From the NCBI GenBank assembly GCA_964017235.1, contig OZ024929.1, positions 65,939,603 to 66,003,602 of the forward strand: a DNA stretch of 64,000 nucleotides. Reading direction: 5' to 3'. The stretch is from Sabellastarte sp. h YS-2021. Its lineage: Eukaryota; Annelida; Polychaeta; Sabellida; Sabellidae. The translations under genes and the position numbers were made by a program. Below are positions 27,783 through 37,949 of the stretch, piece by piece (position 1 is the stretch's first letter; every line of letters begins with the position of its first letter). The notes under the pieces were generated by a model. It had not been told where the DNA came from. It saw nothing but the letters and a program-made list of their open reading frames with translations, and made no database searches.

Positions 27783-30700
27783 ATGGCTGCGGAAGGGTGA
27801 GCGAAAGTTTTCTTCACATATTTAAGGAATGACACGGCGCGACTGTAGAATCCCCCTGACGGAAGTGAAAATATGATAATTAGGAAGTTTATAGAAACAG
27901 ATAAATAATAATTCTTAAAATTATGCTAATTCAGTAATATTATGAAATAAATAGGGTAGACATGGTCGACCCTGTCGACAACATAATTTCCAATGAATCC
28001 CTGATCTCCAAGGTCGACAAACAGATACACACACACACATATATATATACAGGGGGGGGGGGGGGGACAGCGATTCGCCCATAAAAACAGCAAAATGAAG
28101 TTTCTTGAGAACAAATATGCAGTGTAGTTTTATGAAAGTTATCAGAATAAAAAGAGGTTCCTCAAACTGTAAAATGATAGTAGCATCTTAAAATATATTT
28201 TGTGAGAAGTACAAATACAACCATAGAACTTGCACCATGGCAATAAGATTAGAGCTGTTGGAAAGTGGACAGCATTTCGCCGATTATTTTATACAGTTCC
28301 CAAAAAAGTTACAAAGACTGTTAAACACTTTGCAAACAATAGTTAAAGCTAAAGATCAATTCTTCTCATTGTATTCTAGCACTTAATGAAGTTATAAATA
28401 GTATTTATATTTACCCCAGACACAGTTTAGAGAACATACAGCTCTTTGCATCAGTCAGATACAGTTTGTTAGGCATATTTCTCACTGACATATAAACTTT
28501 TTTATTCATCTTTGTAATCCTGCATGCTGTCAGTTCTAAAATCTTAGAAAAGTATCAAGACATGTTGCACACTTTTCTATGCTATAAGGCTCCTTCAATA
28601 TCAACACAGATATTAGTTTTAAATGAGGTACAATAGAAACTGGCGAATCGCTGTCCCCCGCGGATCGCTGTCCCCCCCTGTACATACATATATATCAATA
28701 ACTAGTCGACAGGTCGACAAAGTTCACAAATTTCTGAAAGTTTTACACACACACACACCAAATTATATACAAAGTCGACAAAATGCTGTAAATATTAAAT
28801 ATGAAAGCTTGTCAACCTAATTTATATTGTCGACCTTGTCGACCAAATGTAGTGCATGAGTGTTCCTTGGTGATTGTAATTTATATTCAAGACTTCATAT
28901 ACATAAATATTAATTAGTTTTATTTTGCACAAAATTTCCATATTTCTACTTCCGTCGGGGGATTCTGCAGTTCAGCCAATAACACGACTAGCGTAGGGTT
29001 ATGCAGGGTTTTACAACGAATAGCGATATTAGTACGCCTGAGTGTTTCTAATGAGCTACAGTATGAGTTGTAAAACCCTGCATAACCCCACGCTAGGAGT
29101 GTGTTATTCCGATTCTAACATGACATTTTATATTTTATTCTGTTTTGATTAAGATTTACTTTTTGACCTCCTTCAAGGTCGAACTAGGATAGCCAAATTA
29201 AAAGTACTTAAAACTTGCTTATAATTAAACGTCCCTGAAAGGGCGCTTATTTATTTTTGCCTCAGTTTCCTCGCCGCCGCATTATGGTCTCCCTTGAAGT
29301 TGAATATCTCCCTTATTTAGAAGGTTTCAAACCATATTTGGCAGTTATATACCTTAGGCGTGGGAAAATTTTTCTGCATGCTTAAATTTGACCTTTATGA
29401 AGGTCACATGATCAAAAACAATTTTTTTTGAAGTACACCCCCGTCATCGAAAAATGTCTCATTTATGAGTGATTTTCTGACACCTTCCAATCTGAAAGCC
29501 TTAAATTTAGGTCAACCCCCCTATTATCTTAAGTATTGCATTTAGAGCCATAAAATGTACTGGGAGGTAATAGGAAACCATATGTGGAGAGTCTAAATAG
29601 CTGGTCAGTTTTAACCCAGGGCCCCCCTTATGGGTCAAACTGGGGTCATAAAATAGCTGATTTTGAGTTTTTGCCTTCTATCTCCTTCATTGTTGCTTTT
29701 ATAGCTTCAGAATGTATTAAGAGGTATTGGGGAAAGCATATGTGGAGAGTCTAAATAGCCGGTCAGTTTTACCCCCGACCCCCCCTTACTGCCTTGCTAC
29801 CAATTATCGCCGGATACCAATTATCGCCACCAGAAAATAAAACATTCATATTTCAGTAATGGCCACACATTTTGAAAGCTTTTCATTGTGTATCTGTTCT
29901 ATTCACTGTTGAAATGGTTTTACCTTATTTGCTAGACTTGGGATGTACCTTTGGTCAAGTTATATCTATTTAAATTTCATCTGGCGATACTTGGTACCGG
30001 GCGATAATTGGTAGCCAGGCAGTATGGGCCAAACGGGGGTCATAAATAGCTGCTTTGGAGTTTTTGCCTTATATCTCCTTTATTGTTGCTTTTATAGCTT
30101 CAGAATGTATTAAGAGGTATTGGGAAAGCATATGTAGAGAATCTAAATAGCCGGTCAGTTTTATCCCCCGACCCCCCTTTATGGGTCAAACTGGGGTCAT
30201 AAAATAGTTGCTTTGGAGTTTTGCCTTGTATCTCCTTTATTGTTGCTTTTATACCTTCAGAATGTATTAAGAGGTATTGGGAAAGCATATGTGGGGAGAG
30301 TCTTAATAGCCAGTCAGTTTTACCCCCTGACCCCCCCTTATGGGCCAAACTGGGGTCATAAAATAGTTGCTTTGGAGTTTGCCTTGTATCTCCTTTATTG
30401 TTGCTTTTAACTCTCGCCTCCCACCTCTGAGGCCGGGGTTCGATACCCATCAAGGCCTTATGTGGGAAAGCTGGTAGTTGCTTGCCGTTGGTCGGCAGTT
30501 TACAGTACAGAACCCTAGCGAACTCTATGTACTGGTTTCCTCTGCCCTTCCAACTACCCGTCGTGATATGACCTGTACAGTGTTGAAAGCGACGTAAAAC
30601 CCCAAATAAATAAATAAATAAATTATTGTTGCTTTTATACCTTCAGAATGTATTAAGAGGTATTGGGAAAGCATATGTGGAGAGTCTAAATAGCCGGTCA

Positions 30701-33696
30701 GTTTTACCCCCCCGACCCCCCCTTATGGGCCAAACGGGGGTCATAAATAGCTGCTTTGGAGTTTTTGCCTTATATCTCCTTTATCGTTGCTTTTATAGAT
30801 TCAGCATGCTTATTAAAACCACAAATCATTTTAAACTTTCAGGGATGCTTCGCTTTTGTTAGCAAAAAAATTCCTCTAGTTGGTCCTAGAGGTTTGGGAT
30901 GGTAAACCAACCTATAGGAAATCATGGGCTGTGAGTCTTCTCATGTGGTCAGATTTGACTTTGGATCCCTCCTTCAAGGTCAAACGAGGATACCCAAACT
31001 TAAAAGTGCTTATAACTCGCTTATTATTGGTCCTATAGGTTAGCAATGTGAAACCAACTTATAGGAAATCATGGGCTGGAAATCTGCTGATGTGGTCAGA
31101 TTTGACCTTGGGGTCCTGCTTCAAGGTCAAATGAGGGTAGTCAAACTTTAAAGTGCTTTCAACTTGCCTATTATTGAAAAATGATGGTTATCTTCTAAAC
31201 TATATTAGTTGGCCTTTTCCGGGGGAAACATCTTGCATCTGGCAACAGATACGTCCTTGGTCTAGTTACATCTATTTTTGCAAAGGAAAAATAAAAATAC
31301 CTGTTTTTTCCTCATTTTGACATCAGAATAAAATAATTTTTCGGTAAGATGGTTGACATTCGAAATGCCAGCAGCCTTCCGTTCCTCCTACAACCATTCA
31401 AAACGAAGCCGATCGACATTTTGTCTATATCGAACTTGCGTACATTGTCGATACCTTAACACATTGATTCTGATTGGTTAATTGCAGGGTTGACAGGTTT
31501 TTGACGGACATTGTTAAAACCTAAGTTTTAAACTGGTTTAAACCATCACGTCAACAACAGGTTTTTGACGCACAAAAACATTCATAACCCCTCCGAGGAA
31601 TATTGCCCTGAACTGGATAGTAGGTTCTAAACTTTGTCTTCTGAATATTTTTATGTATTGAAACATCATGTTCAGTTTCTCAAGACAAATTTTGCATCTT
31701 CAAATGTTATAAACAGTCTTAAAACTGTCTTAAAATGCAAATCTTTTGTCGTATCTGTTGCTGGGCAGACACATAATACACCATAGTGCTTACACAACTT
31801 AATATTAAGATACTACAGATAAGATATACTTGTAGTACACTAATGTAATGAGCCCTATTGTAGTTCCGTTTGTGGAAAATGTCTGTGGATAAGCAAACTA
31901 CGTAGTTCTAAATCAGGAAGTGACTTTTATGAAATGAAAAAATGTAAAATAATGCACAATTAATTGCATAACCCCCATCATAATTAATTTTTCTTAAAAA
32001 AATATGTATGTACAAAACTATGATTTTCGAGTGGGAAAATATATTTAAAACTATTGTTTTAAGTAGGGCTGCAAGCAAGTCCAAAAATGCGCCTCGATTC
32101 CTCGTTTTGGAAGAACCAACTTGGACTCTTTTAATCACTTGATTATCATCCACGAAATAAACTGCATCATATTTTGACATATTAACACTTATGGTTAAAA
32201 GGCACACAACAGGAAATAATTTTGATAATTCATCAAATTTTGGTAAATTTATTTATTTATTTGGGGTTTTACGTTGCTTTCAACACTGTACAGGTCATAT
32301 CAAGACGGATAATTGGAAGGGGCAGAGGAAACCAGTACATATAGTTTGTCAGGGTTCTGTACTGTAAACTGCCGACCAGTGGCAAGCAACTACCAGCTTT
32401 CCCGCTTGAGGCCGTGCCGGGAACCGAACCCCGGCCTCAGAGGTGGGAGGCGAGAGTGTTACCACTCTGCCACCGTGGCCCCCTTAATTTTGGTAAAAGA
32501 CGAATTTATAATGCAAAATACAGCAAACTTTAACAATATTTATATAGCAAGATTTGAGGCGTCTTCGAAATACGTTTATATTTAAATACTGTTTTACAAA
32601 AACATTGTTACACAAACAATTAAAGTTTGCAAATGCAAATGGAAATCATAGGCTAAGAATCTTTTGAATGTGGTCAGATTTGACCTAGGGCTCCTCCTTT
32701 CAGGGTCAAGCGATGGTTGATTTGCTTTGGCGAGTTGTCTTTTTGGTGGATACAATTTGCATTGGTTCTCAGATGCACTAGGTCTAGTTTGGCCTAGTTT
32801 CGCTAACAAAATGGCTACCATATCATATGTTTAATGTCAAATGAGATTATCCTATTAAGAAGGCCTTATAACTCCCTTATCATTGCTGCTGGGGGTTCGG
32901 AATATGGAAACAACTTATAGGAAGTCATGGCCTGGGAATCATTCCAATTGCCGACTTTGACCTTTGACCCATTTTTCAGTGTCAAGAGGTGTCATCTTAC
33001 TACAAAGGTCGTGTATCTCCCTTAGTTCTCCATTATTACTGATCCTGAAGCAGGAGACAACCACTGCGGCAGTAGTCTTGTTTTTTGCAAAAATTGTTGC
33101 CTTAGACTTAAAGCCACATGATTTAAAGCAATTTGGCTGCATTGAGAAAATCAGTTTTCCTTGAATGTTCTTGCATTTAGAGAACCAAAATACCTCGTCC
33201 AGGTTCATTATTGTCCGTAGTTTAGAGATGTATCACAGTAGGTAAGTGGGTTATATCTACTTTATTGTTTAGTGGTTACCTAAATGAGTATATGGGTTAT
33301 ATCTTCAGAAATGCAGGTACACAATGTCTCAAAAGTTATTCACCTTTTTAAATGAAAAGTGGTGCAATTTTTGAAAAATACATTTTCAGATGCTTTAGCT
33401 ACAACTTTGTTAATATTTGGGATGACAAATTTAGTCATCTTTACATGACGTGGGTGTATTTTTCCAGAGATGGTGTGGAAAATGTTGGAGGTGCAATGGA
33501 TATTAATAAAGCCTTGCAGGAAGTGTTAAAAAATTCACTTATTCATGATGGACTAGCTAGAGGTCTTCGTGAATGTACCAAGGCATTAGATAAACGCCAG
33601 GCTCACCTGTGTATCTTGGCTAACAACTGTGATGAAGCCATGTATGTCAAACTGGTGGAAGCTCTTTGTCAAGAACATGACATATATCTCATCAAG
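27783..33696 (+). CDS. rps12: Ribosomal protein S12 (eS12), first coding exons; rest not in view
   Basis: Small-subunit ribosomal protein. Exon 2 (27763-27796) carries the ATG at 27783 and codes MAAEG up to a GTGAGC donor. Exon 3 (33468-33696) follows a TTTTTCCAG acceptor in matching phase (two bases then one), coding [40 protein letters not shown] and [19 protein letters not shown], unmistakably eS12. It ends at a GTTAGT donor. The last third of the protein (the region normally containing GEWVGLCKIDREGK) was not found in the remaining 30 kb, so the next intron exceeds the window or the exon is lost. The 5,671-bp intron 2 is filled with mobile elements. Residues fit the family closely, so it is probably the functional gene. 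Confidence 0.9.
27836..28977. mobile_element. Inverted-repeat DNA element in rps12 intron 2
   Basis: The left end 27836-27880 (GGCGCGACTGTAGAATCCCC...GACGGAAGT) pairs with the right end at 28940-28977 (ACTTCCGTCGGGGGATTCTG...GCC). Flanks AATGACAC (27828-27835) and AATAACAC (28978-28985) match in seven of eight bases, suggesting an 8-bp target duplication. Inside, GTCGAC-rich arms (27965-28015 and 28815-28850) also face each other. No transposase frame. A second element is nested at 28050-28680. Confidence 0.7.
28050..28680. mobile_element. TA-target MITE nested in the inverted-repeat element
   Basis: The ends read CAG-G(n)-ACAGCGATTCGCC at 28050 and the inverse GGCGAATCGCTGTCCCCC ending at 28680, where the right end has the GATCGCTGTCCCCCC block twice. 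Flanking bases are TA on each side (28048-28049, 28681-28682), the Tc1/mariner-type duplication. 631 bp, no coding frame. The left flank is itself a CA/TA microsatellite. Confidence 0.8.
28978..29110. repeat. Large hairpin palindrome
   Basis: Thirty-base arms 28988-29017 and 29067-29096 match at 29 positions (GGGTTATGCAGGGTTTTACA core) around a loop of 49 bases. Outer bases AATAACAC / GTGTTATT extend the symmetry. Directly adjoins the inverted-repeat element. Confidence 0.85.
29789..30022. mobile_element. 234-bp TA-target MITE inside element B copy 1
   Basis: Ends CTGCCTTGCTACCAATTATC at 29789 and the inverse GATAATTGGTAGCCAGGCAG ending 30022, with TA on both sides (29787-29788, 30023-30024). 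The host sequence resumes exactly (CCCCCTTA / TATGGGCC). Inner parts repeat GATACCAATTATCGCC. Tc1/mariner-type by target. Confidence 0.88.
30410..30623 (+). mobile_element. 5'-truncated tRNA-derived SINE
   Basis: Body begins CTCTCGCCTCCCACCTCTGA and includes a B-box-like GGGGTTCGATACC; it ends GTAAAACCCC then (AAAT)n. The target duplication TATTGTTGCTTTTA is exact at 30396-30409 and 30624-30637. The same family is full-length at 32248-32485. Confidence 0.9.
30880..31180. repeat. Units of the 145-bp satellite
   Basis: About two units with GGAAATCATGGGCTG, GTGGTCAGATTTGAC and AAGTGCTTATAACTCGC marks. This is the right part of the array that element B copy 1 split; the left part is at about 29140-29226. 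Confidence 0.8.
31181..32235. other. rps12 intron sequence, nothing recognised
   Basis: No gene or clear element. A CAGGTTTTTGACG word appears twice at 31492-31570. A CpG-containing stretch at 31380-31445 has no coding frame. Confidence 0.4.
32248..32485 (-). mobile_element. Full-length tRNA-derived SINE, minus orientation
   Basis: On the minus strand it starts with GGGGGCCACGGTGGCAGAGT, containing an A-box-like TGGCAGAGTGG. The B box (GGGGTTCGGTTCC) follows, then a body and tail GTAAAACCCCAAATAAATAA. A 12-bp duplication AATTTTGGTAAA flanks it (32236-32247, 32486-32497). Polymerase III-type promoter and A-rich tail define a SINE. Confidence 0.93.
32498..33467. other. Rest of rps12 intron 2
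   Basis: Degenerate pieces of the 145-bp satellite are visible (GGAAATCATAGGC near 32641, AGGAAGTCATGGCC near 32920). No gene. The final bases form a good polypyrimidine-AG acceptor before exon 3. Confidence 0.5.
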
Positions 33697-33704
33697 GTTA
33701 GTCT

Positions 33705-35112
33705 AAATTTTATGTCCGCTCACTTTTCAGTCAGCTGATATGGCATCGGCATATGCGTAATCGTCTGTGTGAACAACTTCTCCAAAGTGCAAGGTTGCAA
33801 CACCTGTGTGCTTTAAAAATACCTAGAAAATATTGAGAATAAAAGAGTGTTCAAGGCATGCACGTCTGTTCGTCTTCACACGACCGTTGGAAGGGGAGGT
33901 ACCCCTACCCAAACATCTCAAAGTGTGAAAATTATCACAAATTTCTCATTGACTATTGAAGGAGTTTGTCTCGTTGCATCTATGTACTATGCCACAAGTA
34001 GATTCCCTTGTGTGAATATCAGGCCTGGGAATCTTCTGATGTAGTCAGATATCACCTTGAGCCACTTCTTCAATGTCAAACGAGGACAGCCAAACTTAAA
34101 AGTGCTTACAACTTGTTTATTATTGATCCTAGAGGTTTGCAATGTGAAACCAAATTTGTTATTGCCCAACTTCTGCATCTGCGTCGTCTAGTTTTATGGC
34201 TATGGCAGATTCAGCAAAGCAAGTATGATTTAGTCTGAACCAATTTTATGTTAAAATATTATTGCATCCACTGGAGGAATCCGGTATCCGGTGGATACTT
34301 TTCAGAGGAAACCTACAGTACCTAGGTTCACCAAATTTGCAGGATATCTTCATTGGGGGGTAAGCCTCTCTGGGACTGAAATTAGCTTCATTCTGAAAAA
34401 CAGCATGGCCGCCAAGGCATTTCTTTGAAAATTATCTACCTTTACTGGCTGGTTCTCATAGGTAAAAGGTTGAATCTCTTCATAGATGATATATAAGCCT
34501 CTCTGGGACTAAATTTAGCCTCATTCTGAAAAACAAGATGGCTGCCGCGGGCATTTCATTGGAAATTATATACATTTTTCTACTGACTGGTTCTGATAGG
34601 TAGAAGGTTGAATCTCTTCATAGGTGATATGTATAACAGATATACATGTCCTCTATGACCTTGCAGACATTTAATCTTGAAGCACTTATTCAAGCTCATC
34701 CACGGTGTGCCAAAGTACCCCACATAGCCGACTTTAAAAGTGCCTACATCTCCCTTATTATTGGTCCTAGAGTTTTGCAATGTGAAACCCACCTACATGA
34801 AATCATGGTCTGGGAATCATCTGATGCGGTCAGATTTGACCTTGGAAGCCCTACTTAAAGGTCAAACGAGAACAGCAAAACTTAAATGTGCTTATAACTC
34901 ACTAATTATTGGTCTTCGAGGCTTGCAATGTGAAACCAGCTTATAGGAAATCATGGGCTGGGAATCTTCTGTTGTGGTCTAGTGGGTGGACGATTAGACC
35001 AATGTTCGATCAATCATCGGTGTCGTGGTACAATTGCGTTCGGTCACTGACAACTTCTAGAAATCGATTAAATCTTACCCTTCTTTATGTGTCTCAATAT
35101 CCACGTATTTTT
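33705..35112. repeat. Old, diverged element A start plus 145-bp satellite units
   Basis: TTTTATGTCCGCTCACTTTT at 33707 and onward is a mutated version of the element A 5' module. From about 34020 to 34990 come diverged 145-bp units, interrupted by two copies of a 130-bp block (AAGCCTCTCTGGGACT at about 34362 and 34492). It starts only about ten bases after the rps12 exon 3 donor. Confidence 0.7.
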
Positions 35113-37538
35113 ATGTCAGCTGACTTGTCAGTCAGCTGACATTATGTCATCACTCTGCGGCGTGGGCGTCCGTGTGAACAACTTCTTCTCCAAAACTACA
35201 AGGCCTAGAGACATGCTGTTTTTTTTAAAAGATACCTTATCTATCGAGGATGAAAAATTGTTCAAGGCATGCAAATCTGTCTGTTCGTCTGTTTGCTAGA
35301 GACATTACAAGGGGGGTACCCCCACCAAAAGTGTGAAAATTTCAACTTTTTATCACAATTTTCTCAGTGACTATTGCAGGGATTTCTCTCATATCTTGCA
35401 TATATGTACTAGGCCAGAGGTAGATTCTCTTGTGTGAGTATGAGACCTGGATCTGTCTTACTTTTTTTTTAATAAATTTTTTTAATAATTTTTAATGCAT
35501 TAAAATTCATGAAATCATGCACTAAATCACTTATAACTTCAAAAGTGTTGCATTTACAGCATTTTGTGAAAATATGTTGTTCAGCTACTTTTTTCATAGG
35601 TACAATATGGTGAGTAAGTTGGGTGTCTGTCTCAATAGCTAAGTGAGTAACAGCTACTTTTGGACTTTTCAGTAACTTCCATTATGAGTAAAATCACTTG
35701 TAACTTAAAAACTATTGCAGTTAGAGAATTTCGTATAAATATGTTATTCAGCTACTTTTGGGCCAGCTATAACATAGTGAAATTTCAGACCTGTAGCTCA
35801 TGGCATAGCTGAGTAATCGCTACTTTTAGGTTATCACTGTTGAGTAAATCGCTTATAACTTGAAAACTATTGCATTTAGAGAATTTTGTATAAATTTGTT
35901 ATTCAGCTACTTTTGGGTCAGCTATAACATAGTAAAATTTCAGACCTGTAGCTCATGGCATAGCTGAGTAATAGCTACTTTTAGGTTATCACTGTTGAGT
36001 AAATCACTTATAACTTGAAAAGTGTTGCATTTAGAGCATTTTGTTTCAATATGTTATTCACCTATTTTGAGGTCAGCTATAACATAGTGAAGTTTCAGAC
36101 CTGTGGCTCATTTCATAGCTGAGTAATAGCTACTTTGAAGTTCTCACTGTTGAGCAAATCAGTTATAATTGGAAAACTATTGCATTTACAGAAATTTGTG
36201 CAAATATGTTATTCAGCTACTTTTGGGTCAGCTATAACATAGTGAAATTATAGACCTATAGCTTATGGCACAACTGAGCAATAGCTATTCTCAGGTACTG
36301 ACTGTTGAGTAAATCAGCTATAACTAGAAAAATATTGCATTTGGAGTATTTTGTTAAAATATATTGTTCACCTACTTTTGGGTCAGCTATAACATAGTGA
36401 AATTACAGACCTATAGCTCATGGCATAGCGGAGTAATAGCTATTTTCAGGTTCTCACTATTGAGTAAATCAGTTGTAGCTTGAAAACTATTGCATTTACA
36501 GTAGTTTGCTTAAATATGTTATTCACCTACTTTTGGGTTAGCTATAACATAGTAAAATTTCAGACATGTAGCTCATTGCATAGCTGAGTAATAGTTCCTT
36601 TGAGGTTCTCACTGTTGAGTAAATCAGTTGTAACTTGAAAACTATTACATTTAGAGTAATTTGTTAAATATGTTATTCACAGAATTTTTGGTCAGCTATA
36701 ACATAGTGAAATTGCAGACCTCTATGCCCTGGCATAGCTGAGCAATAGCTACTTTCAGGTTCTCACTGTTGAGTAAATCATTGTATCCACTGGATAGCCG
36801 CAGTGTGTAGAGAGAGATTTCACCATTACTGCTCTGATGAAAAAAAATATTATAGCTAGCTTTCTTAAGTTTGCAGTATATATTAATAACCATAAAATGT
36901 TGTCTTGGAATATTTTTGGCCTCATTTTGAGAAACAAGATGGCCGCCACAGGTGTTTTTTGTCGGTCATGAAAAGTGCTTATATCTCCCTTATTATTGAT
37001 CCTAGAGGTTTGGGATGATAAACCAACCTGTAGGAAATCATGGGGTGGGAATCTTTTGGTGTGGTCAGATTTGACCTTCAATGACCCCTCCTTCAAGGTC
37101 AAGCAAGGATAGCCAAACTTAAAAGTGCTTATAACTCGCTTATTATTGGTCCCAGAGGTTTGGGATGGTAAACAGACAGGAAATCATGGGCTGTGAATCT
37201 GTTGATATGGTCCGATTTGACCTTGGAACCCTCCTTCAAGGTCAAATGAGGATAGCGAAAATTGAAAGTGCCTACAACTCGCTTATTATTGGTGACAGAG
37301 ATTTGGGATGGTAAACCATCCCATAGGAAATCATTGGCTCGGAATCTTTTGGTATGGTCAGATTTGTAAAAGTGCTTATAACTCATTTATAATTGGTCCT
37401 GGAGGTTTGGAATGGTAAACCATAGGAAATCATGGGCTGGGAATGTATTTGCGTGGTTAGATTTGACCTTGGACCCCTTCTTCAAGGTCGAACGAGGATA
37501 TTGCATTTGTAGTATTTCTTTAAATATGTTTTAACCTA
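35113..37538 (+). mobile_element. Element A, copy 1, 3' end missing
   Basis: The 5' module starts ATGTCAGCTGAC...GTCAGCTGACAT, a perfect 12-bp inverted repeat with a 6-base loop, followed by about 400 bp shared with the other copies. About 155-bp units (GGTCAGCTATAACATAGTGA, GAGTAATAGCTACTTT) run from about 35520 to 36780, then 145-bp units from about 36960 to 37500. It stops at TTTTAACCTATTTT, precisely where the complete copies go on to their 3' module, and copy 2 starts there. Confidence 0.75.
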
Positions 37539-37949
37539 TTTTTATGTCAGCTGACTTGTCAGTCAGCTGGCATTATGTCGTCACTCTGCGGCGTGGGCGT
37601 ACGCGTGAACAACTTCTCCTCCAAAACTACAAGGCCTAGAGACGTGCTGTTTTTTTTAAAAGATACCTTATCTATCGAGGATGAAAAATTGTTCAAGGCA
37701 TGCAAATCTGTCTGTTCGTCTGTTTGCTAGAGACATTACAAGGGGGGTACCCCCACCAAAAGTGTGAAAATTTCAACACTTAATCACAATTTTCTCAGTG
37801 ACTATTGCAGGGATTTCTCTCATATCTTGCATATATGTACTAGGCCACAGGTAGATTCTCTTGTGTGAGTATGAGACCTGGATCTGTCTTACTTTTTTTT
37901 TAATAAATTTTTTTAATAATTTTTAATGCATTAACATTCATGAAATCAT

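Larger units (their letters stand above)
29227..30879 (+). mobile_element. Element B, copy 1: Helitron/Helentron-like, satellite-bearing
   Basis: It starts near CGTCCCTGAAAGGGCGC, itself a small hairpin, and ends with TCAGGGATG..., a hairpin-like GCTTTTGTTAGCAAAA and CTCTAG followed by TT. The nearly identical copy 2 shows CGTCCCTGA at the 5' end inverted as TCAGGGACG near the 3' end. The flanks are two halves of one 145-bp satellite unit (TTGCTTATAATT / TTGGTCCTAGAGG), showing insertion at TT without a longer duplication. The interior is an array of about 163-bp units with CCCCGACCCCCC tracts. It is interrupted by a TA MITE and a SINE. No Rep/helicase frame. Confidence 0.75.

Noticed and set aside
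30410..30623. tRNA-like B box
   Set aside because: It belongs to a SINE with an A-rich tail and target duplication, not a functional tRNA gene.
33964..34238. Overlapping short frames after rps12 exon 3 as the missing rps12 end
   Set aside because: Translation shows none of the eS12 C-terminal residues; the sequence is diverged satellite.
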